The notes beneath the pieces were generated by a model. The model ran no database searches and was not told the DNA's origin. It saw only the letters and a program-made list of their open reading frames with translations. Source: Streptomyces sp. A0958 (GTDB taxonomy: Bacteria > Actinomycetota > Actinomycetes > Streptomycetales > Streptomycetaceae). From it: 64,000 nucleotides of DNA. Location: the NCBI RefSeq assembly GCF_004795035.1, contig NZ_SSBK01000014.1, positions 1 through 64,000 of the forward strand. The letters are read 5' to 3'. Below are positions 35,411-43,763 of the stretch, one piece after another (position 1 is the first letter of the stretch; the number at the start of each line of letters is the position of its first letter). A program made the position numbers and the translations under genes.

Positions 35411-36877
35411 TCAGCTCCAGCTGGCGTGCAGCGGCTTGCCCTCCGCGTATCCGGCGGCGCTCTGCACCCCGACGACCGCCTTCTCGGTGAACTCCGCGAG
35501 GGAGGCCGCACCGGCGTACGTGCAGGAGGAGCGGACGCCCGCGATGATCGAGTCGATCAGGTCCTCGACTCCGGGGCGTGCCGGGTCCAGGAACATCCGC
35601 GAGGTGGAGATGCCCTCCTCGAACAGCGCCTTGCGGGCGCGGTCGTACGCCGACTCGTCGGAGGTGCGGTTCTTCACGGCGCGCGCGGAGGCCATGCCGA
35701 AGGACTCCTTGTAGAAGCGCCCGTCGACGGCCTGCTGGAGGTCGCCCGGGGACTCGTACGTACCGGCGAACCAGGAGCCGATCATCACGTTGGACGCACC
35801 GGCCGCGAGCGCCATGGCGACATCGCGGGGGTGGCGCACACCGCCGTCCGCCCAGACGTGCTTGCCGTACTTCTTCGCCTCGGCCGCACACTCCAGCACG
35901 GCGGAGAACTGGGGCCTGCCCACGCCGGTCATCATGCGGGTGGTGCACATGGCGCCCGGTCCGACCCCGACCTTGATGATGTCGGCACCGGCCTCGATGA
36001 GGTCGCGCACGCCCTCGGCGGCGACGATGTTGCCCGCCACGATCGGCACCCGCGGGTCCAGCGCCCGGACCGCGCGGACCGCGCTGATCATGGACTCCTG
36101 GTGGCCGTGGGCGGTGTCGACGACCAGCGTGTCGACGCCCGCGTCGAGGAGCTGCTTGGCCTTGCCCGCCACATCGCCGTTGATGCCGACGGCGGCGGCG
36201 ATCCGCAGCTTGCCGTCCGCGTCGGTGGCCGGGGTGTAGAGCGTGGCGCGCAGGGCGGCCTTGCGGGTGAGGATGCCGACGAGCCGGCCGTCCGCGTCGA
36301 CCGCGGGGGCGAGCTTGCGGTTGGCACCGTCGAGCTTGTTGAAGGCGTCACGCGGGTCTATGTCCGCGTCCAGCAGGACCAGGTCCTTGGACATGACCTC
36401 GGAGAGCTGGGTGAAGCGGTCCACGCCCGACAGGTCGTGGTCGGTGACCACGCCGACGGGCCGCCGCTCGTCGTCCACGACGACCCCCGCGCCGTGCGCG
36501 CGCTTGTGCAGCAGGGACAGGGCGTCGGCGACCGTCTGGCCCGGGGACAGCTCGATGGGTGTGTCGAGGACCAGGTGGCGCGTCTTGACCCAGGAGATGA
36601 CCTCGGTGACGACCTCGATCGGGATGTCCTGCGGGATGACGACGATCCCGCCGCGGCGGGCGACCGTCTCGGCCATCCGGCGGCCCGCGATGGCGGTCAT
36701 GTTCGCGACGACGAGCGGGATGGTGGTGCCGCTGCCGTCGGGCGAGGACAGGTCCACGGCCTGGCGTGAGCCGACCGCCGACCGGCCCGGGACCATGAAG
36801 ACGTCGTCGTACGTGAGGTCGTACGGGACCGAGGGGGATTCTGTATAGCGACCGGTGCCGGGCTCAAGAAAACGCAT
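35411..36877 (-). CDS. guaB1: GuaB1-type IMPDH-like protein, probable GMP reductase
   Basis: 488 residues. It is an IMPDH/GMPR barrel split by a CBS pair (about 95-215, TVADALSLLHKRAHGAGVVVDD). The catalytic loop Cys311 is in GPGAMCTTRMMTGVG. The flap lacks the Arg-Tyr dyad arrangement I would expect in true IMP dehydrogenase. The actinobacterial GuaB1 branch has been shown in mycobacteria to be a CBS-containing GMP reductase (GMP to IMP), used in purine salvage. The start was set at MRFLEPGT; an ATG three codons earlier is possible, and neither has a good ribosome site. Confidence 0.85.
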   Translation of the reverse strand: MRFLEPGTGRYTESPSVPYDLTYDDVFMVPGRSAVGSRQAVDLSSPDGSGTTIPLVVANMTAIAGRRMAETVARRGGIVVIPQDIPIEVVTEVISWVKTRHLVLDTPIELSPGQTVADALSLLHKRAHGAGVVVDDERRPVGVVTDHDLSGVDRFTQLSEVMSKDLVLLDADIDPRDAFNKLDGANRKLAPAVDADGRLVGILTRKAALRATLYTPATDADGKLRIAAAVGINGDVAGKAKQLLDAGVDTLVVDTAHGHQESMISAVRAVRALDPRVPIVAGNIVAAEGVRDLIEAGADIIKVGVGPGAMCTTRMMTGVGRPQFSAVLECAAEAKKYGKHVWADGGVRHPRDVAMALAAGASNVMIGSWFAGTYESPGDLQQAVDGRFYKESFGMASARAVKNRTSDESAYDRARKALFEEGISTSRMFLDPARPGVEDLIDSIIAGVRSSCTYAGAASLAEFTEKAVVGVQSAAGYAEGKPLHASWS

Positions 36878-36997
36878 AACACTCATTTTTTCATACGAAA
36901 TGGCGCAGGTCGCTTCCACGAAGACACAGCAAATGACTCCCGCTCTCGTATGTTCCTCCAAGGAACCGTCGCGGGAGTCCCGGGCAAGTGGAACCTG

Positions 36998-37021
36998 CCT
37001 TACCCGCAGACCTTACCCGCA
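36998..37021 (+). repeat. Tandem 11-bp repeats upstream of terpene synthase
   Basis: CCTTACCCGCA occurs at 36998-37008 and 37011-37021 (13-bp period) in the 305-bp gap between divergent guaB1 and the terpene synthase gene. It may be a regulator site; no protein is known to me for it. Confidence 0.5.
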
Positions 37022-37182
37022 CAGCTTTCAACCATTTCCGAACATCTGCCCTGGACCTGGTGACAGGGGGTCAGGTAGCTTCAAACCCGCAGGTCCCGTG
37101 GGTCACCACAAGCCCCGGAGGAACGGACGGATCATGCTCAACTACCGTCACCCGTACGACCGGAGAGGATCACGACCCGCCC

Positions 37183-38205
37183 GTGGAGAACGAACTGCCG
37201 GACATTTACTGCCCGTTCACCCAACGGACGAACCCGCACGTCGCTCACGTACGGGACCATCTCGATGCCTGGATTCGCAAAACCGGTCTGGTGCACCGGG
37301 ATTCGGCCAGGGAACGCTTCGAGCAAGCGGACTTCGGCGCATTCGTCGGGATGGTGTACCCGACCGCCGACAGTGAGAATCTGGACCTCGTCGCCGACTG
37401 GTTCGTCTGGCTCTTCCTCGTCGACGACCAGCTCGACGACGGCCACCTCGGCCGCGACCCCGAACGGGTACGCGACGTGGTCGCCCTGATGCAGGCCGTG
37501 GTCGACGGCACCCGCACGGGCGTCCTGGAGGACGAGAAGCTGCCCGCCGCGGTGGTCGCCCTCATCGACCTGTGGCAACGTACGACACCGACCGCCGCGG
37601 TGCACTGGCGCCGCCGCTTCGCCTGGCACCTGATCACGTACCTCACCACGACCACCACATGGGAGGCCGGGAACCGGGCGGCCGGCGTCGTGCCGACGGA
37701 GGCGACGTACATCGAGAAGCGCCGCCACACCGGCGCGATCCACGTCTGCATGGACCTCATAGAGATCGTCGCCGGCATCGAGGCGCCCCAGTCGATCCAC
37801 AACGATCCCCGGTTCATCACCGCGCTGGAGGCCTCGTGCAACGTCGTGTGCTGGGCCAATGACGTCTACTCCTACGAGAAGGAGCAGGTGCTCGGCGAGA
37901 TCCACAACCTCGTCCACCTGGTCCGGCACCACCGCGGCTACGGCAAGCAGCAGGCGCTGGAGCACGTCTGTGCGGAGCTCGCCACGGAGACGGAGCGCTT
38001 CCTGACCGCGGAGGCCGAGCTGCTGGCCGCCTACCCGCAGCTCACGTGGATGCTGGAGCCGTATCTCGACGGGATGCGGAGCTGGATGCGCGGGAATCTC
38101 GACTGGTCCCGGCAGACGCCCCGCTACAACCCCGCCGACGTCAGCCAGTACGAGGAGCCTGAGCAGTATCTGGAGGCCACGGTCCTGGGCCTCGCGCAGG
38201 ACTGA
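37183..38205 (+). CDS. Class I terpene synthase (sesquiterpene cyclase-like)
   Basis: 340 residues from the GTG at 37183. The two metal-binding motifs are intact: DDQLDD at residues 81-86 (aspartate-rich, in FLVDDQLDD) and NDVYSYEKE at 226-234, a perfect NDxxSxxxE. Length and the CPFTQRTNPHV N-terminus fit single-domain bacterial sesquiterpene synthases using farnesyl diphosphate. The ribosome site is weak: GGAGAGG lies about 15 bp upstream. A much better GGAGG/ATG at 37134 is in another frame. No P450, prenyltransferase or methyltransferase is adjacent, so the product may be a volatile hydrocarbon or alcohol. The product cannot be predicted by eye. Confidence 0.9.
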   Translation: MENELPDIYCPFTQRTNPHVAHVRDHLDAWIRKTGLVHRDSARERFEQADFGAFVGMVYPTADSENLDLVADWFVWLFLVDDQLDDGHLGRDPERVRDVVALMQAVVDGTRTGVLEDEKLPAAVVALIDLWQRTTPTAAVHWRRRFAWHLITYLTTTTTWEAGNRAAGVVPTEATYIEKRRHTGAIHVCMDLIEIVAGIEAPQSIHNDPRFITALEASCNVVCWANDVYSYEKEQVLGEIHNLVHLVRHHRGYGKQQALEHVCAELATETERFLTAEAELLAAYPQLTWMLEPYLDGMRSWMRGNLDWSRQTPRYNPADVSQYEEPEQYLEATVLGLAQD

Positions 38206-38215
38206 GCCGGGAGGC

Positions 38216-38261
38216 ACGCGGAGAGGGGCGGGCGGCCGTGGCCGCCCGCCCCTCTCCGCGT
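38216..38261. terminator. Very strong bidirectional terminator
   Basis: A 22-bp perfect stem (38216-38237 with 38240-38261) and 2-nt loop separates the convergent terpene synthase and SorC regulator genes. Confidence 0.85.
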
Positions 38262-38277
38262 ACGCTCGTGCGGCTCC

Positions 38278-39303
38278 TCAGTCGCCGTCCGGGTCGGCCC
38301 GCTCCAGGGCCGGCCGGCGCGGGGCGGCGGACTCCGTCAGCAGATAGTCGGCCGCCGCCGTGTCCGTGACGAGGCTGGTGACCAGGCCGGACCGCAGGAC
38401 CGCACCGATCGCGGCGGCCTTGCGCTGGCCGCCCGCGATGGCCACCACCTCGGGGATGCGGCGCAGCCGGTCCGCCTCGACGGTGATGCAGCGCTCGCCG
38501 AGGTCGCGGCCCACCCGGCGCCCGTCCGAGTCGAACAGGTGGGCCGACATCTCGGCAGCGACACCGAGCGAGGCGTAGTGCTCGCGCTCCTCGTCGGAGA
38601 GCATGTCGTGGACGGTCGAGATGCCGGGCTCCCAGGAGCCGATGGAGACGGCCGCGACCGTCACCTTGTCGAAGTACTCGAAGGCGCGGGCGATCCCCGT
38701 CTGGTGGCGCAGCGCGGCGGCCGTCGCGGGGTCGGGCAGCAGCATCGGCGCGTAGATCGGGTGCGCCTCGCCGCCGGAGACCTGGGCGGCGCGCCGCACG
38801 GCCTCCACCGAGCCGCGCTCGGCGGTGCCCGCGTCGTACACCCCGGTGAGCTGCACGACCGTGCACGGCGGCAGCCGGTCGAGGGCGGCCGCCATGTGGA
38901 TGGTGGACCGGCCCCAGGCGAGCCCGAGCACATCGCCCTCGTTCACCAGTTCGCCGAGCAGATCGGCGGCGACCTCGCCCAGATTCTCCGGGTCCGCCGC
39001 GTCGTCCTGCTCCTCGGCCGGGGACTCGACCACGACCGCGTGACGCAGCCCGTAGCGGGCGCGGAGCGCGTCGGAGCGCTCGGCGTCCAGCTCCGCGGGG
39101 ACGCGGATCTCGATCCGTACCAGGTCACGCTCCAGGGCCGTCTCCAGGACCCGGGCCACCTTGAAGCGGCTGACCCCGAACTCCTCGGCGATCTGGATCT
39201 TGGACTTGCCCTCGAGGTAGAAGCGGCGGGCCATGGCCGCCGCCTGCACCAGCTCCGCGGGCCCCATCCGCAGGGCGGACCGGCCCGCCGACATTGCAGA
39301 CAC
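38278..39303 (-). CDS. SorC/DeoR-family sugar-binding transcriptional regulator
   Basis: 341 residues. The GTG at 39303 was chosen because GAGGAGAACGCG precedes it; an ATG nine bases later is also possible. The N-terminal HTH is SKIQIAEEFGVSRFKVARVL (about residues 33-52). The rest is a SorC sugar-phosphate-binding domain with LGLAWGRSTIHMAAAL and DMLSDEERE. It is expected to respond to a phosphorylated sugar. It is close to rpe (142 bp beyond), which may suggest pentose phosphate control, but its target is unknown. Confidence 0.85.
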   Translation of the reverse strand: MSAMSAGRSALRMGPAELVQAAAMARRFYLEGKSKIQIAEEFGVSRFKVARVLETALERDLVRIEIRVPAELDAERSDALRARYGLRHAVVVESPAEEQDDAADPENLGEVAADLLGELVNEGDVLGLAWGRSTIHMAAALDRLPPCTVVQLTGVYDAGTAERGSVEAVRRAAQVSGGEAHPIYAPMLLPDPATAAALRHQTGIARAFEYFDKVTVAAVSIGSWEPGISTVHDMLSDEEREHYASLGVAAEMSAHLFDSDGRRVGRDLGERCITVEADRLRRIPEVVAIAGGQRKAAAIGAVLRSGLVTSLVTDTAAADYLLTESAAPRRPALERADPDGD

Positions 39304-39445
39304 CGCGTTCTCCTCACTGCTGTTCACGCTCTTGATACGCCGTTCATCCTGTCAGATACGGCGATCCCTGACCGGTCCCGTCGGACCCCGTTCATCTGCC
39401 CTTGGCCGGGGCGACCCGCGCTCGCGGGCCCGTAGCGGCACGGCC

Positions 39446-40129
39446 TCAGTGGGCGCACGCCCAGCCGGCCGAGCCGATGGCCCCGTCGGCCTTGGAGCGC
39501 AGGGCCCGCACCGCCGCGGCCGGGTCCGCGGCCCCGTACACGGCGGAGCCGGCGACGAAGACGTCGGCGCCCGCCTCGGCGCACCGCTCGATGGTGGACT
39601 CGGAGACCCCGCCGTCGACCTGGAGCCACAGGTCGAGGCCGTGCTTGGAGATCAGCTCACGGGTGCGGCGGATCTTCGGCAGCATGATGTCCAGGAAGGC
39701 CTGGCCGCCGAAGCCCGGCTCCACCGTCATGATCAGCAGCATGTCGAGTTCGGGGAGCAGGTCCTCGTACGGCTCGATGGGCGTCGCCGGCTTGAGCGCC
39801 ATGGACGCGCGGGCGCCCTTGGCGCGGATCTCCCGCGCCAGCCGTACGGGGGCGGCGGCGGCCTCCGCGTGGAAGGTGACCGATCCCGCGCCCGCCTCGA
39901 CGTACTGCGGGGCCCAGCGGTCCGCGTCCTCGATCATCAGGTGGCAGTCCAGCGGAGTGTCCGTGGCCCGGCTGAGCGATTCCACGATCGGCACGCCGAG
40001 GGTCAGATTGGGCACGAAGTGGTTGTCCATGACATCGACATGGAGCCAGTCGGCACCTTCGACCGCTTTCGCCTCCTCGGCGAGACGCGCGAAGTCGGCG
40101 GAGAGAATACTGGGGTTGATCTGGGCCAT
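39446..40129 (-). CDS. rpe: Ribulose-phosphate 3-epimerase
   Basis: 227 residues. It interconverts ribulose-5-phosphate and xylulose-5-phosphate. The TIM barrel starts INPSILSADFARL. Metal and catalytic motifs include LHVDVMDNHFVPN, DCHLMIED, MTVEPGFGGQ and LQVDGGVS. It is the last gene of the run that begins with mihF. Confidence 0.95.
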   Translation of the reverse strand: MAQINPSILSADFARLAEEAKAVEGADWLHVDVMDNHFVPNLTLGVPIVESLSRATDTPLDCHLMIEDADRWAPQYVEAGAGSVTFHAEAAAAPVRLAREIRAKGARASMALKPATPIEPYEDLLPELDMLLIMTVEPGFGGQAFLDIMLPKIRRTRELISKHGLDLWLQVDGGVSESTIERCAEAGADVFVAGSAVYGAADPAAAVRALRSKADGAIGSAGWACAH

Positions 40130-40250
40130 GGACCAAGCCTGCCATGTTCTGCGTCACTTCCCCGCCTCGGTGCGCCCCAAAGCCTCACGGGATCATTACG
40201 GTTCGCGCATTCCCGGCGTTTTCGCCCCCGGGCCGGGGGCGAAGGGCCGG

Positions 40251-41684
40251 TCAGGCGGTACGCCGCAGCAGGGCGAGGTACATCGCGTCCGTGCCGTGCA
40301 GATGCGGCCAGAGCTGGACGTCGGGGCCGTCTCCCAGCGCGGGCACGCCCGGCATCAGCGGGCGGGCGTCCACCCACTCCGCCTCGACGGGCGCCCCGCC
40401 GCGCCCCTTGAGGACGTCCTCGACGACCACCCGGGTCTCCGCGAGGTGGGGCGAGCAGGTCGCGTACCCGACGACGCCGCCGACCCGTACGGCCTTCAGC
40501 GCCTCGCGCAGCAGACCGCGCTGGAGGGGTGCGAAGCTCTCCAGGTCCTCCTTGCGGCGGCGCCAGCGGGCTTCCGGGCGGCGGCGCAGCGCGCCGAGGC
40601 CGGAGCACGGGACGTCCATCAGGATGCGGTCGAAGCTGCCGGGCCGCCACGGCGGGCGGGTTCCGTCGGCGGTGACCACCTGGTAGGGGCCGGGGTTGCC
40701 GGCCAGCGCGCGTTCCACGAGGCGGGCCCGGTGCGGCTGCTTCTCGGCGGCCAGCAGGGTGGCGCCGCGTTCGGCGGCGAGGGCGGCGAGCAGGGCGGCC
40801 TTCCCGCCGGGGCCCGCGCAGCCGTCGAGCCAGCGGGTGTCGCCGCCCTCCAGCGGGGCGTCGGCGAGTGCGGCGGCGACGAGCTGGCTGCCCTCGTCCT
40901 GGACGCCGGCCCGGCTCTCCCGCACGGCGGTCAGGGCGCCGGGTTCGCCGCCCTCGGCCATCCGTACGGCGTAGGGCGACCAGCGGCCCGGGAGGGCGTT
41001 CTCCTCGCCGAGCGCTTCGACGAGTTCGGCGGTGGTGGAGCGGCCGGGGCGGGCGACGAGGGTGACCTCGGGCCGTTCGTTGTCGGCTTCGAGCAGGTCC
41101 TCGATCCCGGCCCGGCCGCCGCCGAGCGCGTCCCAGAGCGCCGAGACGACCCAGCGGGGGTGCGAGTGCACGACGGCGAGGTGGTCCTCGGCGTCGTCCT
41201 CGTAGGAGGGGGCGACCCGCGCCACCCAGCCGTCGAGATCGTCGGCCGACACCTTGCGCAGCACGGCGTTGACGAATTTGGCGCGCCCCTCCCCCAGCAC
41301 CACCCGGGCCAGCTCCACGCTCGCGGAGACCGCCGCGTGGGTCGGGATGCGGGTGCCGAGCAGCTGGTGCACGCCCATGTTCAGCACGTCCAGGACCGGC
41401 GGGTCGACCTCGCGCAGCGGGCGGTCGATGCAGGCGGCGACGATCGCGTCGTACGTGCCCTGGCGGCGCAGCGTCCCGTAGACCAGCTCGGTCGCCAGGG
41501 CCGCGTCCCGGTGGTCGAAGCCGCCCTGGCCCCGGGCCTTCTTCAGCAGCGGGGGCAGGACGAGGTTCGCGTACGCGTCGCGTTCGTCGACGGCCCTGAG
41601 GACCTCGAAGGCGAGGAAGCGGACCGGGTCCTTCTTGGGGCGGCGGTGCGGCTTGGCGGGACGGCGACGCGGCTGGTCGTTCAC
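40251..41684 (-). CDS. rsmB: 16S rRNA m5C967 methyltransferase
   Basis: 477 residues. An N-terminal NusB-like RNA-binding domain (about 25-165) precedes a Rossmann methyltransferase with the SAM motif LDGCAGPGGKAALLA. The two catalytic cysteines are in MDVPCSGLG and YATCSPHLAET. It modifies small-subunit rRNA. It lies 87 bp after fmt, as in many bacteria. Confidence 0.93.
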   Translation of the reverse strand: MNDQPRRRPAKPHRRPKKDPVRFLAFEVLRAVDERDAYANLVLPPLLKKARGQGGFDHRDAALATELVYGTLRRQGTYDAIVAACIDRPLREVDPPVLDVLNMGVHQLLGTRIPTHAAVSASVELARVVLGEGRAKFVNAVLRKVSADDLDGWVARVAPSYEDDAEDHLAVVHSHPRWVVSALWDALGGGRAGIEDLLEADNERPEVTLVARPGRSTTAELVEALGEENALPGRWSPYAVRMAEGGEPGALTAVRESRAGVQDEGSQLVAAALADAPLEGGDTRWLDGCAGPGGKAALLAALAAERGATLLAAEKQPHRARLVERALAGNPGPYQVVTADGTRPPWRPGSFDRILMDVPCSGLGALRRRPEARWRRRKEDLESFAPLQRGLLREALKAVRVGGVVGYATCSPHLAETRVVVEDVLKGRGGAPVEAEWVDARPLMPGVPALGDGPDVQLWPHLHGTDAMYLALLRRTA

Positions 41685-41771
41685 GTGAAAGGTGCTCCGC
41701 TGGGGGTGAGAGGACGAACCCTCCCAGCCTACGTCCCCGCCCCGGCCCGCCCGTCCGCCAGTGCCGCGGCA

Positions 41772-42704
41772 CTAGCTGCCGACCAGCTCACCCGGGACGA
41801 TGCGCACCCCGCGCGCCCAGTCCGCCGCGCGCATCGGCTTCTTGCCCTGCGGCTGGACCCAGAGCAGTTCGACGGCGTGCGATCCGGTGCCCACGAACAC
41901 GTTGTTCTTGGCGGCGGACAGCTCGCCGGGCGCCAGGTCGGACCGGTCCACGGCCGGGACCGCCTGGACCAGCTTCAGGCGCTCGCCCCGGAACAGTGTC
42001 CAGGCGCCGGGGGCCGGGGTGCAGGCGCGGATGACGCGGTCGACGCGCAGGGCGGGCGCGGACCACTGGACCTGGGCGTCCTCGACGGTGATCTTGGGGG
42101 CGAGGGTGACCCCGTCGGCGGGCTGCGGCACGGCGTGCAGGGTGCCGTCCTCGATGCCGTCCATGGTCGCGGCGAGCAGCCCGGCACCGGCGAACGCCAG
42201 CCGGGTCAGCAGGTCGCCGCTGGTGTCGGACGGGCGGACCTCCTCGGTGAGGACGCCGTAGACCGGTCCGGAGTCGAGCTCCTCCTCGATGAGGAAGGTG
42301 GAGGCCCCGGTCACCTCGTCGCCGGCCATGACCGCGTGCTGCACGGGGGCCGCGCCGCGCCAGGCGGGCAGCAGCGAGAAGTGGAGGTTGACCCAGCCCC
42401 TGGCCGGCACGTCGAGCGCCACCTTGGGCAGCAGCGCACCGTAGGCGACGACCGGGCAGCAGTCCGGCGCGATCTCCCGCAGCCGCGCGAGGAAGTCCTC
42501 GTCCCGGGGCCTGGCGGGCTTGAGCACCTCGATCCCGGCCTCCTCGGCGCGCTGGGCGACCGGGCTGGCCACCAGCCGCCGGCCACGCCCCGCGGGCGCG
42601 TCGGGCCTGGTCACGACGGCGGCCACCTCATGGCGACCGGAGGCGATCAGGGCGTCCAGGGCGGGAACGGCTACCTCGGGGGTGCCGGCGAAGACGAGCT
42701 TCAT
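41772..42704 (-). CDS. fmt: Methionyl-tRNA formyltransferase
   Basis: 310 residues. It formylates initiator Met-tRNA with 10-formyl-THF. Motifs: MKLVFAGTPEVAVPAL at the start, VVAYGALLPK, and NLHFSLLPAWRGAAPVQHAV with the catalytic Asn-His. The C-terminal OB-like tRNA-binding domain covers about residues 205-305. Confidence 0.95.
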   Translation of the reverse strand: MKLVFAGTPEVAVPALDALIASGRHEVAAVVTRPDAPAGRGRRLVASPVAQRAEEAGIEVLKPARPRDEDFLARLREIAPDCCPVVAYGALLPKVALDVPARGWVNLHFSLLPAWRGAAPVQHAVMAGDEVTGASTFLIEEELDSGPVYGVLTEEVRPSDTSGDLLTRLAFAGAGLLAATMDGIEDGTLHAVPQPADGVTLAPKITVEDAQVQWSAPALRVDRVIRACTPAPGAWTLFRGERLKLVQAVPAVDRSDLAPGELSAAKNNVFVGTGSHAVELLWVQPQGKKPMRAADWARGVRIVPGELVGS

Positions 42705-42789
42705 GGGTGGCTGTCTGCCTCTCAGGCCGGACTCTCAGGCCGAAACGTTACGGTGGCGAGCAACGCACAAGTCTATGGGTCATGGAGCC

Positions 42790-42840
42790 GGGGGGCGTAC
42801 GCGTAGTCGCGCGCCCCTTGCACGTGCTCATACGCCCCCC
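42790..42840. repeat. Hairpin between fmt and a divergent hypothetical gene
   Basis: GGGGGGCGTA (42790-42799) and TACGCCCCCC (42831-42840) form a 10-bp perfect stem around a 31-nt loop in the 243-bp divergent gap. Its role is unknown; it could lie in the 5' region of either gene. Confidence 0.5.
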
Positions 42841-42947
42841 GAGCGTGACCAGATCCCCGGGTGCCGCGTTGGTCAAGAGAGATTGACCGAAGCGAGCCGC
42901 CCTGGTGCGGCCCGATCCCTTTCAACGCCGGTTCGAGAGGCTTCTTC

Positions 42948-43475
42948 ATGGCCGACCACGCAACCCACGACGCCCAAGCGCGGGCCAGTCTGCATCTTCT
43001 GGTGCGGGACATCGAGCGGGTCCGGCGGCAGGTGGACGCACTGCGCACGCTCACCGCCCAACTGGGCAACGTCTACCGTCCGCGCCGCTCCGGCCCGTCA
43101 GCGGGCTTCGTCGTCTACGGCAGGGCCCCGGCCCCCACGGTCAGACTGGCCCAGGAACTGCGGGACAGCGTCGAGACCCTGGTCACGGCGGCCGTGGACT
43201 TCGACCGTTCGCTGGGCTTCTCCTGGGACGCGGTGGGCTCCGCGCTCGGGGTCACCAAGCAGGCCGTCCACCGCCGTTACGGGGCACGGCGTGCCACACC
43301 GCAGCCGGCGTCGGGCGAAGCCGCCGCCGAGGTGGTGGCGCAGCGCCCGTCGCCGGTGCCCCCGGGCGCCGCCGTCCCGGCCGCACGCTCGATGCCGCCG
43401 CAGCCGTCGGCGGAGCGGCCCGCACTGCGCGAGGACGTACGCCCGGGCGCCTTCCCGGGCCCCCGCAACGGCTGA
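42948..43475 (+). CDS. Conserved hypothetical protein with HTH-like segment
   Basis: 175 residues from the ATG at 42948. The N-terminal half is helical (ASLHLLVRDIERVRRQVDAL). A segment near residues 90-110, SWDAVGSALGVTKQAVHRRY, looks like a helix-turn-helix. The C-terminal third is Pro/Ala-rich and probably disordered. I do not recognise a named family. It is divergent from fmt. A DNA-binding role is an inference from the HTH-like helix pair only. Confidence 0.65.
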   Translation: MADHATHDAQARASLHLLVRDIERVRRQVDALRTLTAQLGNVYRPRRSGPSAGFVVYGRAPAPTVRLAQELRDSVETLVTAAVDFDRSLGFSWDAVGSALGVTKQAVHRRYGARRATPQPASGEAAAEVVAQRPSPVPPGAAVPAARSMPPQPSAERPALREDVRPGAFPGPRNG

Positions 43476-43532
43476 CCCGCCGGTCGGGGCCGTCCCGTGG
43501 CCGGACCACGGGACGGCCCCGACCCATGCAGC

Positions 43533-43680
43533 GCACACCTCAACCCCGCCCTCGCGGGCACCTCAGCCCCGTCCTCGCACACCTCAACCCCGCCCTCGCG
43601 GGCACCTCAGCCCCGTCCTCGCACACCTCAAGCGCGCCCTCGCACACTTCAAGCCCGTCCTCGCGCACCCCGAGCCCGTC
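43533..43680 (+). repeat. Minisatellite-like tandem repeat, ~22-bp units
   Basis: About seven units of 21-22 bp alternate between GCACACCTCAACCCCGCCCT- and CGGGCACCTCAGCCCCGTCC-type sequence, making a 44-bp higher-order repeat present twice nearly perfectly. The array lies in the gap between the convergent hypothetical gene and priA. Confidence 0.9.
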
Positions 43681-43698
43681 CGGCGATCGAGGACAGAA
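43673..43698. repeat. Third copy of the 26-bp dispersed repeat
   Basis: The core GTCCGGCGATCGAGGACAGA differs at a few bases from the pair at 24788-24813 and 25053-25078. It directly abuts the tandem array. Confidence 0.7.
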
Positions 43699-43763
43699 CG
43701 CCCGGCGGGACGCACCCGCGCCCACGGCCGCCCGTCACCGCGGCGCACAGCGGGCGCCCCCGC

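Noticed and set aside
37134..37376. Frame starting at the ATG with a good ribosome site upstream of the terpene synthase
   Set aside because: Its translation is Arg/Pro-rich without homology and overlaps the terpene synthase in another frame. It is kept only as an oddity in the findings.
39402..42806. 1134-codon plus-strand frame over rpe, rsmB and fmt
   Set aside because: Shadow of three well-recognised minus-strand genes.
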